From contig NZ_LKPJ01000017.1 of NCBI RefSeq assembly GCF_001443045.1, positions 113,491-177,490 of the forward strand: DNA of 64,000 nt. Direction: 5' to 3'. Shown here piece by piece: positions 24,562 to 36,987 of the stretch. This DNA is from Burkholderia ambifaria (GTDB taxonomy: Bacteria; Pseudomonadota; Gammaproteobacteria; Burkholderiales; Burkholderiaceae). Position 1 is the first letter of the stretch. Each line of letters opens with the position of its first letter. A model generated the notes under the pieces. It ran no database searches. It was given only the letters and a program-made list of their open reading frames with translations, and was not told where the DNA came from. The position numbers and the translations under genes were made by a program.

Positions 24562-25707
24562 GTGTTGCCGTCTTTTTCTCCCGCCTTGCTTGCACTCGCC
24601 GACGGCACGGTCTTTCGTGGTTATTCGATCGGGGCCGAAGGCCATACGATCGGTGAAGTCGTGTTCAACACCGCGATTACCGGCTATCAGGAAATCCTGA
24701 CTGATCCGAGCTACGCGCGTCAGATCGTCACGCTCACCTACCCGCATATCGGCAACGTCGGCGTCAACGCCGAAGACGTCGAAGCCACGAAAGTCCATGC
24801 CGCCGGCCTGATCATCCGTGATCTGCCCACGCTCGCATCGAACTTCCGCATGAACCGCACGCTCGGCGATTACCTGCGCGACGAAGGCGTCGTCGCGATC
24901 GCCGGCATCGATACCCGCAAGCTGACCCGTATCCTGCGCGACAAGGGCGCGCAGAACGGCTGCATCCTGGCCGGTTCGGACGACGAGGCGAAGGCGATCG
25001 AGCTCGCGCGCTCGTTCCCGGGCCTCGCCGGCATGGATCTCGCGAAGGTCGTGTCGACCACGAAGCCGTTCGAGTGGAAGCAGACCGAATGGCGCCTCGG
25101 CAGCGGCTACGGGATGCAGGAAGCCCCGAAGTACCGCGTCGTCGCGTATGACTTCGGCGTCAAGTACAACATCCTGCGCATGCTCGCGGAACGCGGCTGC
25201 CACGTGACCGTGCTGCCCGCGCAGGCGAGCGCGGAAGATGCGCTGGCGCTGAATCCGGACGGCATCTTCCTGTCGAACGGCCCGGGCGACCCGGAACCGT
25301 GCGACTACGCGATCGCGGCCACGAAGCAGTTCATCGAGCGCGGCGTGCCGACCTTCGGCATCTGCCTCGGCCACCAGATCATGGGCCTCGCGGTCGGCGC
25401 GAAGACGCTGAAGATGAAGACGGGCCACCATGGCGCGAACCACCCGGTGAAGGATCTCGGCGACGGCCGCGTGGTGATCACGTCGCAGAACCACGGCTTC
25501 GCGGTCGACGCGGATTCGCTGCCGGCCAACGCGCGCGTGACGCACGTGTCGCTGTTCGACGGCACGCTGCAGGGCTTCGAGCTGACCGACAAGCCGGCGT
25601 TCTGCTTCCAGGGCCACCCGGAAGCGTCGCCCGGCCCGCACGACATCGGCTATCTGTTCGACCGTTTCACCGCACTGATGGACGCGGCGAAGCAGCGCAA
25701 CGCCTGA
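24562..25707 (+). CDS. carA: carbamoyl-phosphate synthase small subunit
   Basis: A 381-residue glutamine amidotransferase subunit. It supplies ammonia to CarB for carbamoyl phosphate used in arginine and pyrimidine synthesis. The class I amidotransferase triad is visible: Cys268 in FGICLGHQ, and His and Glu in FQGHPEASPGPHD; LSNGPGDPEPCDY precedes. The start is GTG 24562 with AAGGAG 6 nt upstream, giving the known N-terminus (LPSFSPALLALADGTVFRG). A GTG at 24541 in frame is less likely. Confidence 0.95.
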   Translation: MLPSFSPALLALADGTVFRGYSIGAEGHTIGEVVFNTAITGYQEILTDPSYARQIVTLTYPHIGNVGVNAEDVEATKVHAAGLIIRDLPTLASNFRMNRTLGDYLRDEGVVAIAGIDTRKLTRILRDKGAQNGCILAGSDDEAKAIELARSFPGLAGMDLAKVVSTTKPFEWKQTEWRLGSGYGMQEAPKYRVVAYDFGVKYNILRMLAERGCHVTVLPAQASAEDALALNPDGIFLSNGPGDPEPCDYAIAATKQFIERGVPTFGICLGHQIMGLAVGAKTLKMKTGHHGANHPVKDLGDGRVVITSQNHGFAVDADSLPANARVTHVSLFDGTLQGFELTDKPAFCFQGHPEASPGPHDIGYLFDRFTALMDAAKQRNA

Positions 25708-25744
25708 CGTCACCGAAGCAACCGAAGAATGGGAGATTCGCATC

Positions 25745-26404
25745 ATGTTCGGCCACGCACTCGGCATCACGGATATCTGGACCTACGTGTTCGGCGTGAT
25801 CTTCATCATCCTGCTGCCGGGGCCGAACTCGATGTACGTGCTGTCGCTCGCGGCGCAGCGCGGCGTGAAGGTCGGCTATCGCGCGGCTTGCGGCGTGTTC
25901 CTCGGCGACACGGTGCTGATGGTGCTGTCCGCCGCGGGCGTCGCGTCGCTGCTGAAGGCGAACCCGCTGCTGTTCTCCGTCGTCAAGTACGGCGGCGCCG
26001 CGTACCTGCTGTACATCGGCACCGGGATGCTGCGCAGCGCGTGGCGGAAGCTGCGCGCGCGTGCCGATGCGCCGGCGGACGCACCGCGTACGGTCGACGG
26101 CGAGCAGCCGTTCCGCAAGGCGCTGATCGTGAGCCTGCTGAATCCGAAGGCGATCCTGTTCTTCATCTCGTTCTTCATCCAGTTCGTCGACCCGGCATTC
26201 CCGCATCCCGCGCTGTCGTTCGTCGTGCTCGGGGCGATCGCGCAAAGCGCGAGCTTCGTGTACCTGAGCACGCTGATCTTCGCGGGCGCACGGCTCGCCG
26301 AGCATTTCCGCCGCCGCCGCAAGCTCGCGGCGGGCGCGGCGAGCAGCGTGGGCGGCCTGTTCATCGGTTTCTCGGTGAAGCTCGCGCTCGCCACCATGAG
26401 CTGA
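25745..26404 (+). CDS. leuE: LysE/RhtB family amino-acid exporter (LeuE-like)
   Basis: A 219-residue exporter with about six helices. The LysE-family opening is LLPGPNSMYVLSLAAQRGVKVGYRAACG, split as LLPGPNSMYVLS and GVKVGYRAACGVFLGD, and NPKAILFFISFFIQFV marks the second half. It sits 37 bp after carA and 49 bp before carB in the same direction, so it is presumably co-transcribed with carbamoyl-phosphate synthase. I recall this arrangement in other Burkholderia; the exported amino acid is not shown by sequence. Confidence 0.85.
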   Translation: MFGHALGITDIWTYVFGVIFIILLPGPNSMYVLSLAAQRGVKVGYRAACGVFLGDTVLMVLSAAGVASLLKANPLLFSVVKYGGAAYLLYIGTGMLRSAWRKLRARADAPADAPRTVDGEQPFRKALIVSLLNPKAILFFISFFIQFVDPAFPHPALSFVVLGAIAQSASFVYLSTLIFAGARLAEHFRRRRKLAAGAASSVGGLFIGFSVKLALATMS

Positions 26405-26453
26405 GCGCAGCCGGCCGACCCACGACAACGATTACTTATTGAATTCACAAGCC

Positions 26454-29708
<3,255 letters not shown>

Positions 29709-29740
29709 GCAGTCAGTTACCTGTCGAAGCAACACGTGCC

Positions 29741-29798
29741 GCGGTTAAGCGGTGTTTCCGGTTCGCCGGAAACGCGCTTAATCGCGGTGATTTTTTTT
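29741..29798 (+). terminator. intrinsic terminator of carB
   Basis: A long two-part stem: outer 29741-29751 with 29775-29785 (one G-U pair), inner GTTTCCGG-TTCG-CCGGAAAC (29754-29773), followed by eight T (29791-29798). It separates carB from greA. Confidence 0.88.
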
Positions 29799-29827
29799 AT
29801 AGCCGTTTTTTAGCGATTGAGCCGTTT

Positions 29828-30304
29828 ATGAGCACCATTCCGTTGACAAAGCGTGGCGCAGAACTCCTGCGCGATGAATTGCAGCGCCTCAAGTCCGTCG
29901 AGCGGCCGGCCGTGATCAACGCGATCGCGGAGGCCCGCGCACAGGGCGATCTGTCCGAAAACGCCGAATACGATGCGGCGAAGGAAAAACAGGGCTTTAT
30001 CGAAGGCCGTATCGCCGAACTCGAATCGAAGCTGTCCGCCGCGCAGGTCATCGACCCCACCGTGCTTGATGCCGAAGGCCGCGTGGTCTTCGCGTCGACG
30101 GTCGAACTCGAGGATCTCGAGTCGGGCGACACCGTCAAGTACCAGATCGTCGGCGACGACGAAGCCGATATCGATCACGGCCTGATCTCGGTCAGCTCGC
30201 CGATCGCACGCGCGCTGATCGGCAAGTCCGAAGGTGACGTCGCGGCCGTGCAGGCACCGAGCGGCGTGCGCGAATACGAAATCATCTCGGTCAGCTACAT
30301 CTGA
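29828..30304 (+). CDS. greA: transcription elongation factor GreA
   Basis: A 158-residue factor that rescues backtracked RNA polymerase by stimulating transcript cleavage. The N-terminal coiled coil (residues 1-75) has the tip GDLSENAEYDAAKEKQ, with the acidic Asp/Glu pair that enters the secondary channel; the C-terminal FKBP-like domain ends ANARALIGKSEGD-like (here ARALIGKSEGD) and EIISVSYI. A strong terminator upstream implies it has its own promoter, but the 30 bp before ATG 29828 shows no clear element. Confidence 0.96.
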   Translation: MSTIPLTKRGAELLRDELQRLKSVERPAVINAIAEARAQGDLSENAEYDAAKEKQGFIEGRIAELESKLSAAQVIDPTVLDAEGRVVFASTVELEDLESGDTVKYQIVGDDEADIDHGLISVSSPIARALIGKSEGDVAAVQAPSGVREYEIISVSYI

Positions 30305-30318
30305 AGCGGGGCGACGTG

Positions 30319-30777
30319 ATGCCGCATCGCGTGTTTCGCCTGCTGTCGGCCGTGTGGGTCGGCAGCCTGCTGACGATCGGGTACGCGGTCGCGCCCGTGC
30401 TGTTCAAGACGCTGGAGCGGATGACGGCCGGTTCGGTCGCCGCTCAGCTGTTTCGCATCGAGGCGATCCTCGGCGTCGTGTGCGGCGTGCTGCTGCTCGC
30501 GCTGTCGAACCAGCAGGTGCGGCGCGGCAGCGGCGATTATCGTCGCGTGCGCTGGATCGTCGCGGCGATGGTCGCGTGCGTGCTGGTCGGGTATTTCGCG
30601 CTGCAGCCGTTCATGAACGCGCTGCGGGTGGCAGCGATGGAAGCGGGCACCGATATCGCGAACTCGCCGTATGCGAGCCGCTTCGGGATGCTGCACGGCG
30701 TCTCGAGCCTGTTCTATCTCGTCGAGAGCGTGCTGGGGCTGATGCTGATCTGGCGTCTGCCGGCGCAAGACGCCTGA
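30319..30777 (+). CDS. DUF4149 membrane protein
   Basis: A 152-residue protein with four predicted helices: 4-26, 47-65, 78-98 and 126-146. The opening VFRLLSAVWVGSLLTIGYAVAPVLF matches the DUF4149 pattern. Function unknown. It lies 14 bp after greA, so is likely co-transcribed, and I recall greA-DUF4149-yhbY neighbourhoods in other betaproteobacteria. ATG 30319 is preferred over the adjacent GTG 30316. Confidence 0.82.
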   Translation: MPHRVFRLLSAVWVGSLLTIGYAVAPVLFKTLERMTAGSVAAQLFRIEAILGVVCGVLLLALSNQQVRRGSGDYRRVRWIVAAMVACVLVGYFALQPFMNALRVAAMEAGTDIANSPYASRFGMLHGVSSLFYLVESVLGLMLIWRLPAQDA

Positions 30778-30780
30778 ACG

Positions 30781-30825
30781 GCCCGAGCGCCGCTCGGGCA
30801 GCGCGGCACGGGGTGTCCCGTGCCG
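30781..30825. terminator. twin hairpins between convergent genes
   Basis: GCCCGAG/CTCGGGC (30781-30799) and a perfect 9-bp stem CGGCACGGG/CCCGTGCCG (30804-30825). There is no T-run, so termination would be weak or Rho-assisted. Confidence 0.5.
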
Positions 30826-30835
30826 GCAGGCAAGA

Positions 30836-31363
30836 TTACTTGTCCTGGTGCGGCCGCTTCGTGCTGGCCTGACGCTTTTTCGCCCGCTTCACGGTGCCGC
30901 CCGCCGTCACGCGCTCGTTGCCGCGCACGACAACCTTGGTCGGCTTCGGGCGCCGCACCGGGCTCGCGTTCGGCGATACCTTGACGACCTTGACGGTGCG
31001 CGGCGCACGGCCTTTCTTGTCGTCGGCGGCTTCGGCCGCGCTCGGCAGCGCGCCGGCACGGCGGCCGCGAGCAGGGGTTGCCACGGCAGCCTCGGGCTTC
31101 CAGATCACCAGCAGCTTGCCGATGTGCTGGATCGGCGCCGCATTCAGGCGATCGCAGATCTCGTCGTAAATGGCGACGCGTTCGTCGCGCTCGTCACCGA
31201 ACACACGGATCTTGATCAGCTGGTGCGCGGCGAGGTGCACCTTGATTTCCTTCAGCACGGCGTCGGTCAGCCCTTCGGCGCCGATCAGCACGACGGGCTT
31301 GAGCGCATGGGCCTGGGAGCGCAGCGCGGAGCGCTCGGCGGGGGAAAGCGAAAGGGCGGGCAT
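30836..31363 (-). CDS. yhbY: YhbY/CRM-domain RNA-binding protein
   Basis: A 175-residue protein. The N-terminal 97 residues are the CRS1/YhbY RNA-binding domain (LSPAERSALRSQAHALKP, then GAEGLTDAVLKEIKVHLAAHQLIKIRV), associated with pre-50S ribosomes. The C-terminal 75 residues are an unusual Lys/Arg-rich disordered tail (KRAKKRQ, STKRPHQDK) absent from the short E. coli protein. Divergent from rlmE by 194 bp, as in E. coli. Confidence 0.9.
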   Translation of the reverse strand: MPALSLSPAERSALRSQAHALKPVVLIGAEGLTDAVLKEIKVHLAAHQLIKIRVFGDERDERVAIYDEICDRLNAAPIQHIGKLLVIWKPEAAVATPARGRRAGALPSAAEAADDKKGRAPRTVKVVKVSPNASPVRRPKPTKVVVRGNERVTAGGTVKRAKKRQASTKRPHQDK

Positions 31364-31454
31364 GGAAATGTCGAAATCTAAATAAGGGCGCGCTGCGTCA
31401 GAAGCGAATCGCGGGAAGTTACCGCATCAGCCGCGCGCCGAAACCACGTAAAAT

Positions 31455-31488
31455 CGCGGCTTGGGCCTCAAAAGGGGCCGCAGCCGCG
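31455..31488. other. stem-loop between yhbY and rlmE
   Basis: An outer stem CGCGGCT/AGCCGCG (31455-31461 with 31482-31488) encloses an inner GGCC/GGCC pairing around AAAA. It lies in the divergent leader region; role unknown. A TATTAT at about 31503 could be a -10 for rlmE. Confidence 0.35.
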
Positions 31489-31557
31489 CGAAGAAGACGC
31501 GTATTATCCGCCAAAAGCACGGCTTCACGAAGCAAATAGCAGCAATCTCTCTCTCGA

Positions 31558-32220
31558 ATGGCAAAAAATCGCTTTAACCAGCACTGGCTGCACGACCACA
31601 TCAACGACCCGTACGTCAAAATGGCGCAGCGGGAGGGCTATCGCGCGCGTGCCGCGTACAAACTGAAGGAAATCGACGAGCAGGACAAGCTGATCCGTCC
31701 GGGCCAGGTGATCGTCGACCTCGGCGCGACGCCGGGCAGCTGGAGCCAGTATGCCCGCAACAAGCTCGCGCAGGGCAAGAAGCGTGGCGCGGAGCGCGAA
31801 GGCGGCATCGACGGCACGATCGTGGCGCTCGACATCCTGCCGATGGAGCCGATCGCCGACGTCCACTTCCTCCAGGGCGATTTCCGCGAGGACGACGTCC
31901 TCCACCGGCTCGAAGAAGTGCTCGAAGGTCGCTCGGTGGACCTTGTTATTTCCGACATGGCCCCCAATCTCTCCGGCGTGGCCTCGGCGGACGCGGCGCG
32001 CATCGAGCATCTGTGCGATCTGGCGCTCGAATTCGCGCAGAACCATCTGAAGCCGGACGGTGCGCTGCTCGTGAAATGTTTCCACGGCAGCGGCTACAGC
32101 CAGATCGTCGAAAAGTTCAAACAGCAGTTTAAGGTCGTCGCGCCACGCAAACCGAAGGCGTCGCGCGACAAATCGTCCGAAACGTTCATTTTGGGCCGGC
32201 AGCTCAAGCATCCGCGGTGA
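31558..32220 (+). CDS. rlmE: 23S rRNA 2'-O-methyltransferase (U2552)
   Basis: A 220-residue FtsJ/RrmJ heat-shock methyltransferase acting on 23S rRNA U2552 in the 50S subunit. SAM motif VDLGATPGSWSQYA is at about residues 49-62, and the catalytic K-D-K-E tetrad is represented by YKLKEID, DMAPNLSG, KCFHGSG and SSETFILG. Basic N-terminal RNA-binding stretch HINDPYVKMAQREGYRARAA. First of the rlmE-ftsH pair, conserved since E. coli. Confidence 0.95.
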   Translation: MAKNRFNQHWLHDHINDPYVKMAQREGYRARAAYKLKEIDEQDKLIRPGQVIVDLGATPGSWSQYARNKLAQGKKRGAEREGGIDGTIVALDILPMEPIADVHFLQGDFREDDVLHRLEEVLEGRSVDLVISDMAPNLSGVASADAARIEHLCDLALEFAQNHLKPDGALLVKCFHGSGYSQIVEKFKQQFKVVAPRKPKASRDKSSETFILGRQLKHPR

Positions 32221-32386
32221 CGCGGAGCGCGGTGCCGCAAACGGGCTCCGGCCCTTGCCAGGCAAGCGAATCGCTATCGCGACGGTTGTCAATGCTTATG
32301 GCAGGGGTGGTCGGACTGGATTAGAATGACCGAGGAGCGCCGCAAGGAAAATGTAGGCGCTCGTCTACGAGTGAAGGAGTGGTGCT

Positions 32387-34282
32387 TTGAACAACAATAT
32401 GTTTTCGAAGGCAGCAGTGTGGCTGGTGATCGCACTGGTGCTGTTTACGGTGTTCAAGCAGTTCGACAAGCCCCGCGTCCAGGAAGGTGTGTCCTATTCG
32501 CAGTTCATGGACGACGCCAAGAACGGCAAGGTCAAGAACGTCGTCGTGCAGGGGCGCAACCTCACCGTCACTCCGGCTGATGGCCAGAAATACCAGATCG
32601 TGTCGCCCGGCGACATCTGGATGGTCGGCGATCTGATGAAGTACGGCGTGCAGGTCAGCGGCAAGGCCGACGACGAGCCGAACGCGCTGATGTCCGCGCT
32701 GTATTACCTCGGGCCGACGATCCTGATCATCGTGTTCTGGTTCTACATGATGAGGCAGATGCAGGGGGGCGGCAAAGGCGGCGCATTCTCGTTCGGGAAA
32801 TCGCGCGCGCGGCTGATCGACGAGAACAACAACGCGGTCAACTTCTCCGACGTCGCCGGCTGCGACGAAGCGAAGGAAGAAGTGTCCGAGCTCGTCGACT
32901 TCCTGCGCGACCCGCAGAAATTCCAGAAGCTGGGCGGTCGCATTCCGCGCGGCGTGCTGCTCGTCGGCCCCCCGGGTACCGGCAAGACGCTGCTCGCCCG
33001 CGCGATCGCCGGTGAAGCGAAGGTGCCGTTCTTCAGCATCTCGGGTTCCGACTTCGTCGAAATGTTCGTCGGCGTCGGTGCGGCCCGTGTGCGCGACATG
33101 TTCGAGCAGGCGAAGAAGCACGCACCGTGCATCGTGTTCATCGACGAAATCGATGCGGTCGGTCGTCATCGCGGCGCCGGCATGGGCGGCGGCAACGACG
33201 AGCGCGAGCAGACGCTGAACCAGATGCTGGTCGAGATGGACGGCTTCGAGGCGAACTCGGGCGTGATCGTGATCGCCGCGACCAACCGTTCCGACGTGCT
33301 CGACAAGGCGCTGCTGCGTCCGGGCCGTTTCGACCGCCAGGTCTATGTCGGTCTGCCGGACATCCGCGGCCGCGAGCAGATCATGCGCGTGCACCTGCGC
33401 AAGGTGCCGATCGCGAACGACGTCGACGCAGCGGTCATCGCACGCGGCACGCCGGGCTTCTCGGGCGCCGATCTCGCGAACCTCGTGAACGAAGCGGCGC
33501 TGTTTGCCGCCCGCCGTGGCAAGCGCATCGTCGAGATGCAGGATTTCGAGGACGCGAAGGACAAGATCTTCATGGGTCCGGAGCGCAAGTCGGCGGTGAT
33601 TCGCGAAGAAGCGAAGCGCGCGACGGCTTACCACGAGTCGGGCCACGCGGTGATCGCGAAGCTGCTGCCGAAGGCCGACCCGGTGCACAAGGTCACGATC
33701 ATCCCGCGCGGTCGCGCGCTGGGCGTCACGTGGCAGTTGCCGGAGCATGACAACGAGACGTACTCGAAAGACTATCTGCTCGACCGCCTGGCGATCCTGT
33801 TCGGCGGCCGCGTGGCCGAGGAGCTGTTCCTGAACCTGATCAGCACCGGCGCGTCGGACGACTTCAACAAGGCGACGCAGACGGCGCGCGCGATGGTGGC
33901 CCGTTTCGGCATGACCGACGCACTCGGACCGATGGTCTACGTCGACGACGAGAGCGATAACGGCCCGTTCGGCCGCGGCTTCACGCGCACGATCTCGGAA
34001 GCGACGCAGCAGAAGGTCGACGGCGAAATTCGCCGCGTGCTCGACGAACAGTACGGCCTTGCGCGCCGCCTGCTCGAAGAGAACCGCGACAAGGTCGAGG
34101 CGATGACGGCCGCGCTGATGGAGTGGGAAACGATCGACGCCGATCAGATCAACGACATCATGGAAGGGCGTCCGCCGCGCTCGCCGAAGAGTTCGCCGGC
34201 TGTCGGCGGCGACTCGTCGGGTGGCGGCACGACCGCCGAAGTGAAGCCCGGCAATGCGCCGGCGCCTGCTTCGCCGGCCTGA
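32387..34282 (+). CDS. ftsH: ATP-dependent zinc metalloprotease FtsH
   Basis: A 631-residue membrane-anchored AAA+ protease controlling membrane-protein quality and sigma-32/LpxC-type substrates. Two helices (about 8-24 and 103-122) flank a periplasmic domain. The Walker A GPPGTGKT is at 194-201, Walker B FIDEIDAVG follows, and the SRH is near 305. The zinc site HESGH is at 416-420, with the distal Asp in ASDDFNKAT. The start is TTG 32387 with AAGGAG 7 nt upstream; ATG 32399 is an internal alternative. Gly/Ser/Pro-rich C-terminal tail. Confidence 0.96.
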   Translation: MNNNMFSKAAVWLVIALVLFTVFKQFDKPRVQEGVSYSQFMDDAKNGKVKNVVVQGRNLTVTPADGQKYQIVSPGDIWMVGDLMKYGVQVSGKADDEPNALMSALYYLGPTILIIVFWFYMMRQMQGGGKGGAFSFGKSRARLIDENNNAVNFSDVAGCDEAKEEVSELVDFLRDPQKFQKLGGRIPRGVLLVGPPGTGKTLLARAIAGEAKVPFFSISGSDFVEMFVGVGAARVRDMFEQAKKHAPCIVFIDEIDAVGRHRGAGMGGGNDEREQTLNQMLVEMDGFEANSGVIVIAATNRSDVLDKALLRPGRFDRQVYVGLPDIRGREQIMRVHLRKVPIANDVDAAVIARGTPGFSGADLANLVNEAALFAARRGKRIVEMQDFEDAKDKIFMGPERKSAVIREEAKRATAYHESGHAVIAKLLPKADPVHKVTIIPRGRALGVTWQLPEHDNETYSKDYLLDRLAILFGGRVAEELFLNLISTGASDDFNKATQTARAMVARFGMTDALGPMVYVDDESDNGPFGRGFTRTISEATQQKVDGEIRRVLDEQYGLARRLLEENRDKVEAMTAALMEWETIDADQINDIMEGRPPRSPKSSPAVGGDSSGGGTTAEVKPGNAPAPASPA

Positions 34283-34303
34283 CTTCCGCTGTAGTACCGT
34301 TCA

Positions 34304-34336
34304 CGGGCTGGTGTGGCTTCACACCGGCCCGTTTTG
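34304..34336 (+). terminator. intrinsic terminator of ftsH
   Basis: CGGGCTGGTGTG-GCTT-CACACCGGCCCG (one G-U pair) followed by TTTTG. It lies only 22 bp before the proposed folP start, so it may act as an attenuator rather than a full stop. Confidence 0.78.
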
Positions 34337-34358
34337 TATTCATCAACGCCTCCCGTCC

Positions 34359-35252
34359 GTGTCCGATTCCGCTGTTTCCGCGTTCATTCCCGCGCCGCTC
34401 CAGTGCGGTCGCTTCTCGTTGACGTTTGAGCGCCCGCTCGTGATGGGCATTCTCAACGCCACCCCCGATTCGTTTTCCGACGGCGGCCGCTTCCTCGCGC
34501 GCGACGATGCGCTGCGTCAGGCCGAGCGGATGATCGCCGAAGGCGTCGACCTGATCGACATCGGCGGCGAGTCGACGCGCCCAGGCGCGCCGCCCGTGCC
34601 GCTCGACGAGGAGCTCGCGCGCGTGATCCCGCTCGTCGAAGCGCTGCGGCCGCTGAACGTGCCGCTGTCGGTCGACACTTACAAGCCGGCCGTGATGCGT
34701 GCGGCGCTCGCGGCCGGCGCGGACCTGATCAACGACATCTGGGGCTTCCGCCAGCCGGGCGCGATCGACGCGGTGCGCGACGGCAACAGCGGGCTGTGCG
34801 CGATGCACATGCTCGGCGAGCCGCAGACGATGCAGGTTGGCGAACCTGACTACGGCGACGTCGTGACCGACGTGCGCGACTTTCTCGCCGCGCGTGCGCA
34901 AGCGTTGCGCGACGCGGGCATCGCGCCGGAACGAATCTGCGTCGATCCCGGTTTCGGGTTCGGCAAGGCGGTGGTCGAAGACAACTACGCGCTGCTGGCC
35001 GCATTGCAGGACACGGCGCCCGCGCGGCCCGACGGGCACGCGTATCCGATTCTCGCGGGCATGTCGCGCAAGTCGATGCTCGGCGCGGTGATCGGCGGCA
35101 AGCCGCCGATGGAGCGCGTCGCGGCGAGCGTGGCGGCCGCGCTGTGCGCGGTCGGGCGCGGTGCAGCGATCGTGCGCGTGCACGACGTTGCGGCGACGGT
35201 CGATGCGCTGAAGGTCTGGAACGCCGTGCGCGAAGCCGCGCGGCAACGATAA
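34359..35252 (+). CDS. folP: dihydropteroate synthase
   Basis: A 297-residue TIM-barrel enzyme that joins p-aminobenzoate to dihydropterin pyrophosphate in folate synthesis, the sulfonamide target. Signatures are MGILNATPDSFSDGG and DIGGESTRPGAPPV near the N-terminus, DPGFGFGK in the middle and GMSRKSMLG later. The start is uncertain: GTG 34359 (VSDSAVSAFIPAPLQCGRF) fits the family but lacks a Shine-Dalgarno; the frame is open to 34254. Followed by glmM after 34 bp. Confidence 0.93.
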   Translation: MSDSAVSAFIPAPLQCGRFSLTFERPLVMGILNATPDSFSDGGRFLARDDALRQAERMIAEGVDLIDIGGESTRPGAPPVPLDEELARVIPLVEALRPLNVPLSVDTYKPAVMRAALAAGADLINDIWGFRQPGAIDAVRDGNSGLCAMHMLGEPQTMQVGEPDYGDVVTDVRDFLAARAQALRDAGIAPERICVDPGFGFGKAVVEDNYALLAALQDTAPARPDGHAYPILAGMSRKSMLGAVIGGKPPMERVAASVAAALCAVGRGAAIVRVHDVAATVDALKVWNAVREAARQR

Positions 35253-35286
35253 GTCAGAACAGAAAGACGAAGGAGGAAGGTTCGCC

Positions 35287-36642
35287 ATGGGACGTCGATA
35301 TTTCGGCACGGACGGCATTCGCGGCACGGTGGGCGAGGCGCCCATCACGCCTGATTTCGTGTTGCGTCTCGGCTATGCAGCCGGCAAGGTATTGGCCGGC
35401 ACGGCCGACGTCGCGGCGGGTGCGCGTCCGACGGTGCTGATCGGCAAGGACACGCGCGTGTCGGGCTACATGCTCGAGGCCGCGCTCGAGGCCGGCTTCT
35501 CGGCAGCCGGCGTCGATGTGATGCTTGCCGGTCCGATGCCGACGCCGGGCGTCGCGTACCTGACGCGCGCGCTGCGCCTGTCGGCCGGCGTCGTGATCAG
35601 CGCATCGCACAACCCGTATCAGGACAACGGGATCAAGTTCTTCTCCGCGGACGGCAACAAGCTGCCCGACGATACCGAAGCCGCGATCGAAGCGTGGCTC
35701 GACAAACCGCTCGAATGCGCATCGTCGGACAGGCTCGGCAAGGCGCGCCGCCTCGACGACGCGGCCGGCCGCTACATCGAGTTCTGCAAGAGCACCTTCC
35801 CGGCCGCATACGACCTGCGCGGGCTGAAGCTCGTGATCGACTGCGCGCACGGCGCCGCGTACCAGATCGCACCGCACGTGTTCCACGAGCTCGGCGCGGA
35901 CGTGATCCCGATCGGCGTCGCGCCGAACGGCTTCAACATCAACGACGGTGTCGGCGCGACGGCGCCCGATGCACTGGTGCGCGCGGTCCGTGCGAACCAT
36001 GCGGATCTCGGCATCGCGCTCGACGGCGATGCGGACCGCCTGCAGGTCGTCGATTCGACGGGCCGGCTGTACAACGGCGACGAGCTGCTCTACGTACTCG
36101 TGAAGGACCGGATCGCGACCGCCGGCAAGGTCGACGGCGCGGTCGGCACGCTGATGACGAACCTCGCGGTCGAGGTCGCGTTGCAGCGCGAGGGCGTGCA
36201 GTTCGTGCGCGCGGCGGTCGGCGACCGCTACGTGCTCGAACAGCTGCGCGAGCGTGGCTGGCAGCTCGGCGCGGAAGGCTCGGGCCACATCCTGTCGCTC
36301 GACCGTCATTCGACCGGCGACGGCATCGTGTCGGCGCTGCTGGTGCTCGCTGCGCTCAAGCGCAGCGGCCGCACGCTCGCGCAGATGCTCGACGGCGTCA
36401 CGCTGTTCCCGCAGAAGCTGATCAACGTCCGGATGAAGCCGGGCGCCGACTGGAAGGGCAGCACATCGATTCGCGCGGCGATCGACGCGGCCGAAAGCGC
36501 GCTTGCCGGCCGCGGCCGCGTGCTGATCCGCGCATCGGGCACCGAACCCGTGCTGCGCGTGATGGTCGAGGCGCAGCATGCGGCCGACGCGACCCGTCAC
36601 GCGGAAGCGATCGCCGACGCGGTGCGCGTGGCGACGAGCTAA
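35287..36642 (+). CDS. glmM: phosphoglucosamine mutase
   Basis: A 451-residue alpha-D-phosphohexomutase that converts glucosamine-6-P to glucosamine-1-P for peptidoglycan and LPS precursors. The N-terminus RYFGTDGIRG, the active-site phosphoserine loop ISASHNPYQDNGIKFF (Ser107), the metal loop LDGDADRLQ and the phosphate-binding RASGTEPVLRVMVE are all present. GGAGG lies 7 nt before ATG 35287. Last gene of the rlmE-ftsH-folP-glmM array. Confidence 0.96.
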   Translation: MGRRYFGTDGIRGTVGEAPITPDFVLRLGYAAGKVLAGTADVAAGARPTVLIGKDTRVSGYMLEAALEAGFSAAGVDVMLAGPMPTPGVAYLTRALRLSAGVVISASHNPYQDNGIKFFSADGNKLPDDTEAAIEAWLDKPLECASSDRLGKARRLDDAAGRYIEFCKSTFPAAYDLRGLKLVIDCAHGAAYQIAPHVFHELGADVIPIGVAPNGFNINDGVGATAPDALVRAVRANHADLGIALDGDADRLQVVDSTGRLYNGDELLYVLVKDRIATAGKVDGAVGTLMTNLAVEVALQREGVQFVRAAVGDRYVLEQLRERGWQLGAEGSGHILSLDRHSTGDGIVSALLVLAALKRSGRTLAQMLDGVTLFPQKLINVRMKPGADWKGSTSIRAAIDAAESALAGRGRVLIRASGTEPVLRVMVEAQHAADATRHAEAIADAVRVATS

Positions 36643-36706
36643 GCCGGATCGGTGGTGGCGCGCGACGGTCCGACCGTGCGCGCCGCCCCCTCCGGTGATT
36701 GGACTT

Positions 36707-36726
36707 GCGGCGCCTCCGGGCGCCGC
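36707..36726 (+). terminator. GC hairpin after glmM
   Basis: GCGGCGCC-TCCG-GGCGCCGC, 8-bp perfect stem about 65 bp after the glmM stop, followed only by AATTCGT. A weak terminator candidate. Confidence 0.5.
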
Positions 36727-36987
36727 AATTCGTCAGACGCAAAGGTTTGCGCCATTAAATAGAGGGGGGCTTCGGCGCGAATTTCATCCGCAGAAGAAAC
36801 CATTCGACCCTCAGTCGCGGCAGCGTACAGGCAAGGGCTGGCCGTCTGCTTCCGCAGCGACATGATCGCCCGCACACCTTCGTCAGGGACTTCGGGGCGC
36901 TCCTTTCCGGCCGGCAATTCTTGCCGCCGTCCCCCGCCGCGCCGCGCCTGCGCGGCTGCCCGCGCGGGCCCGATATACCCTTTCAAG

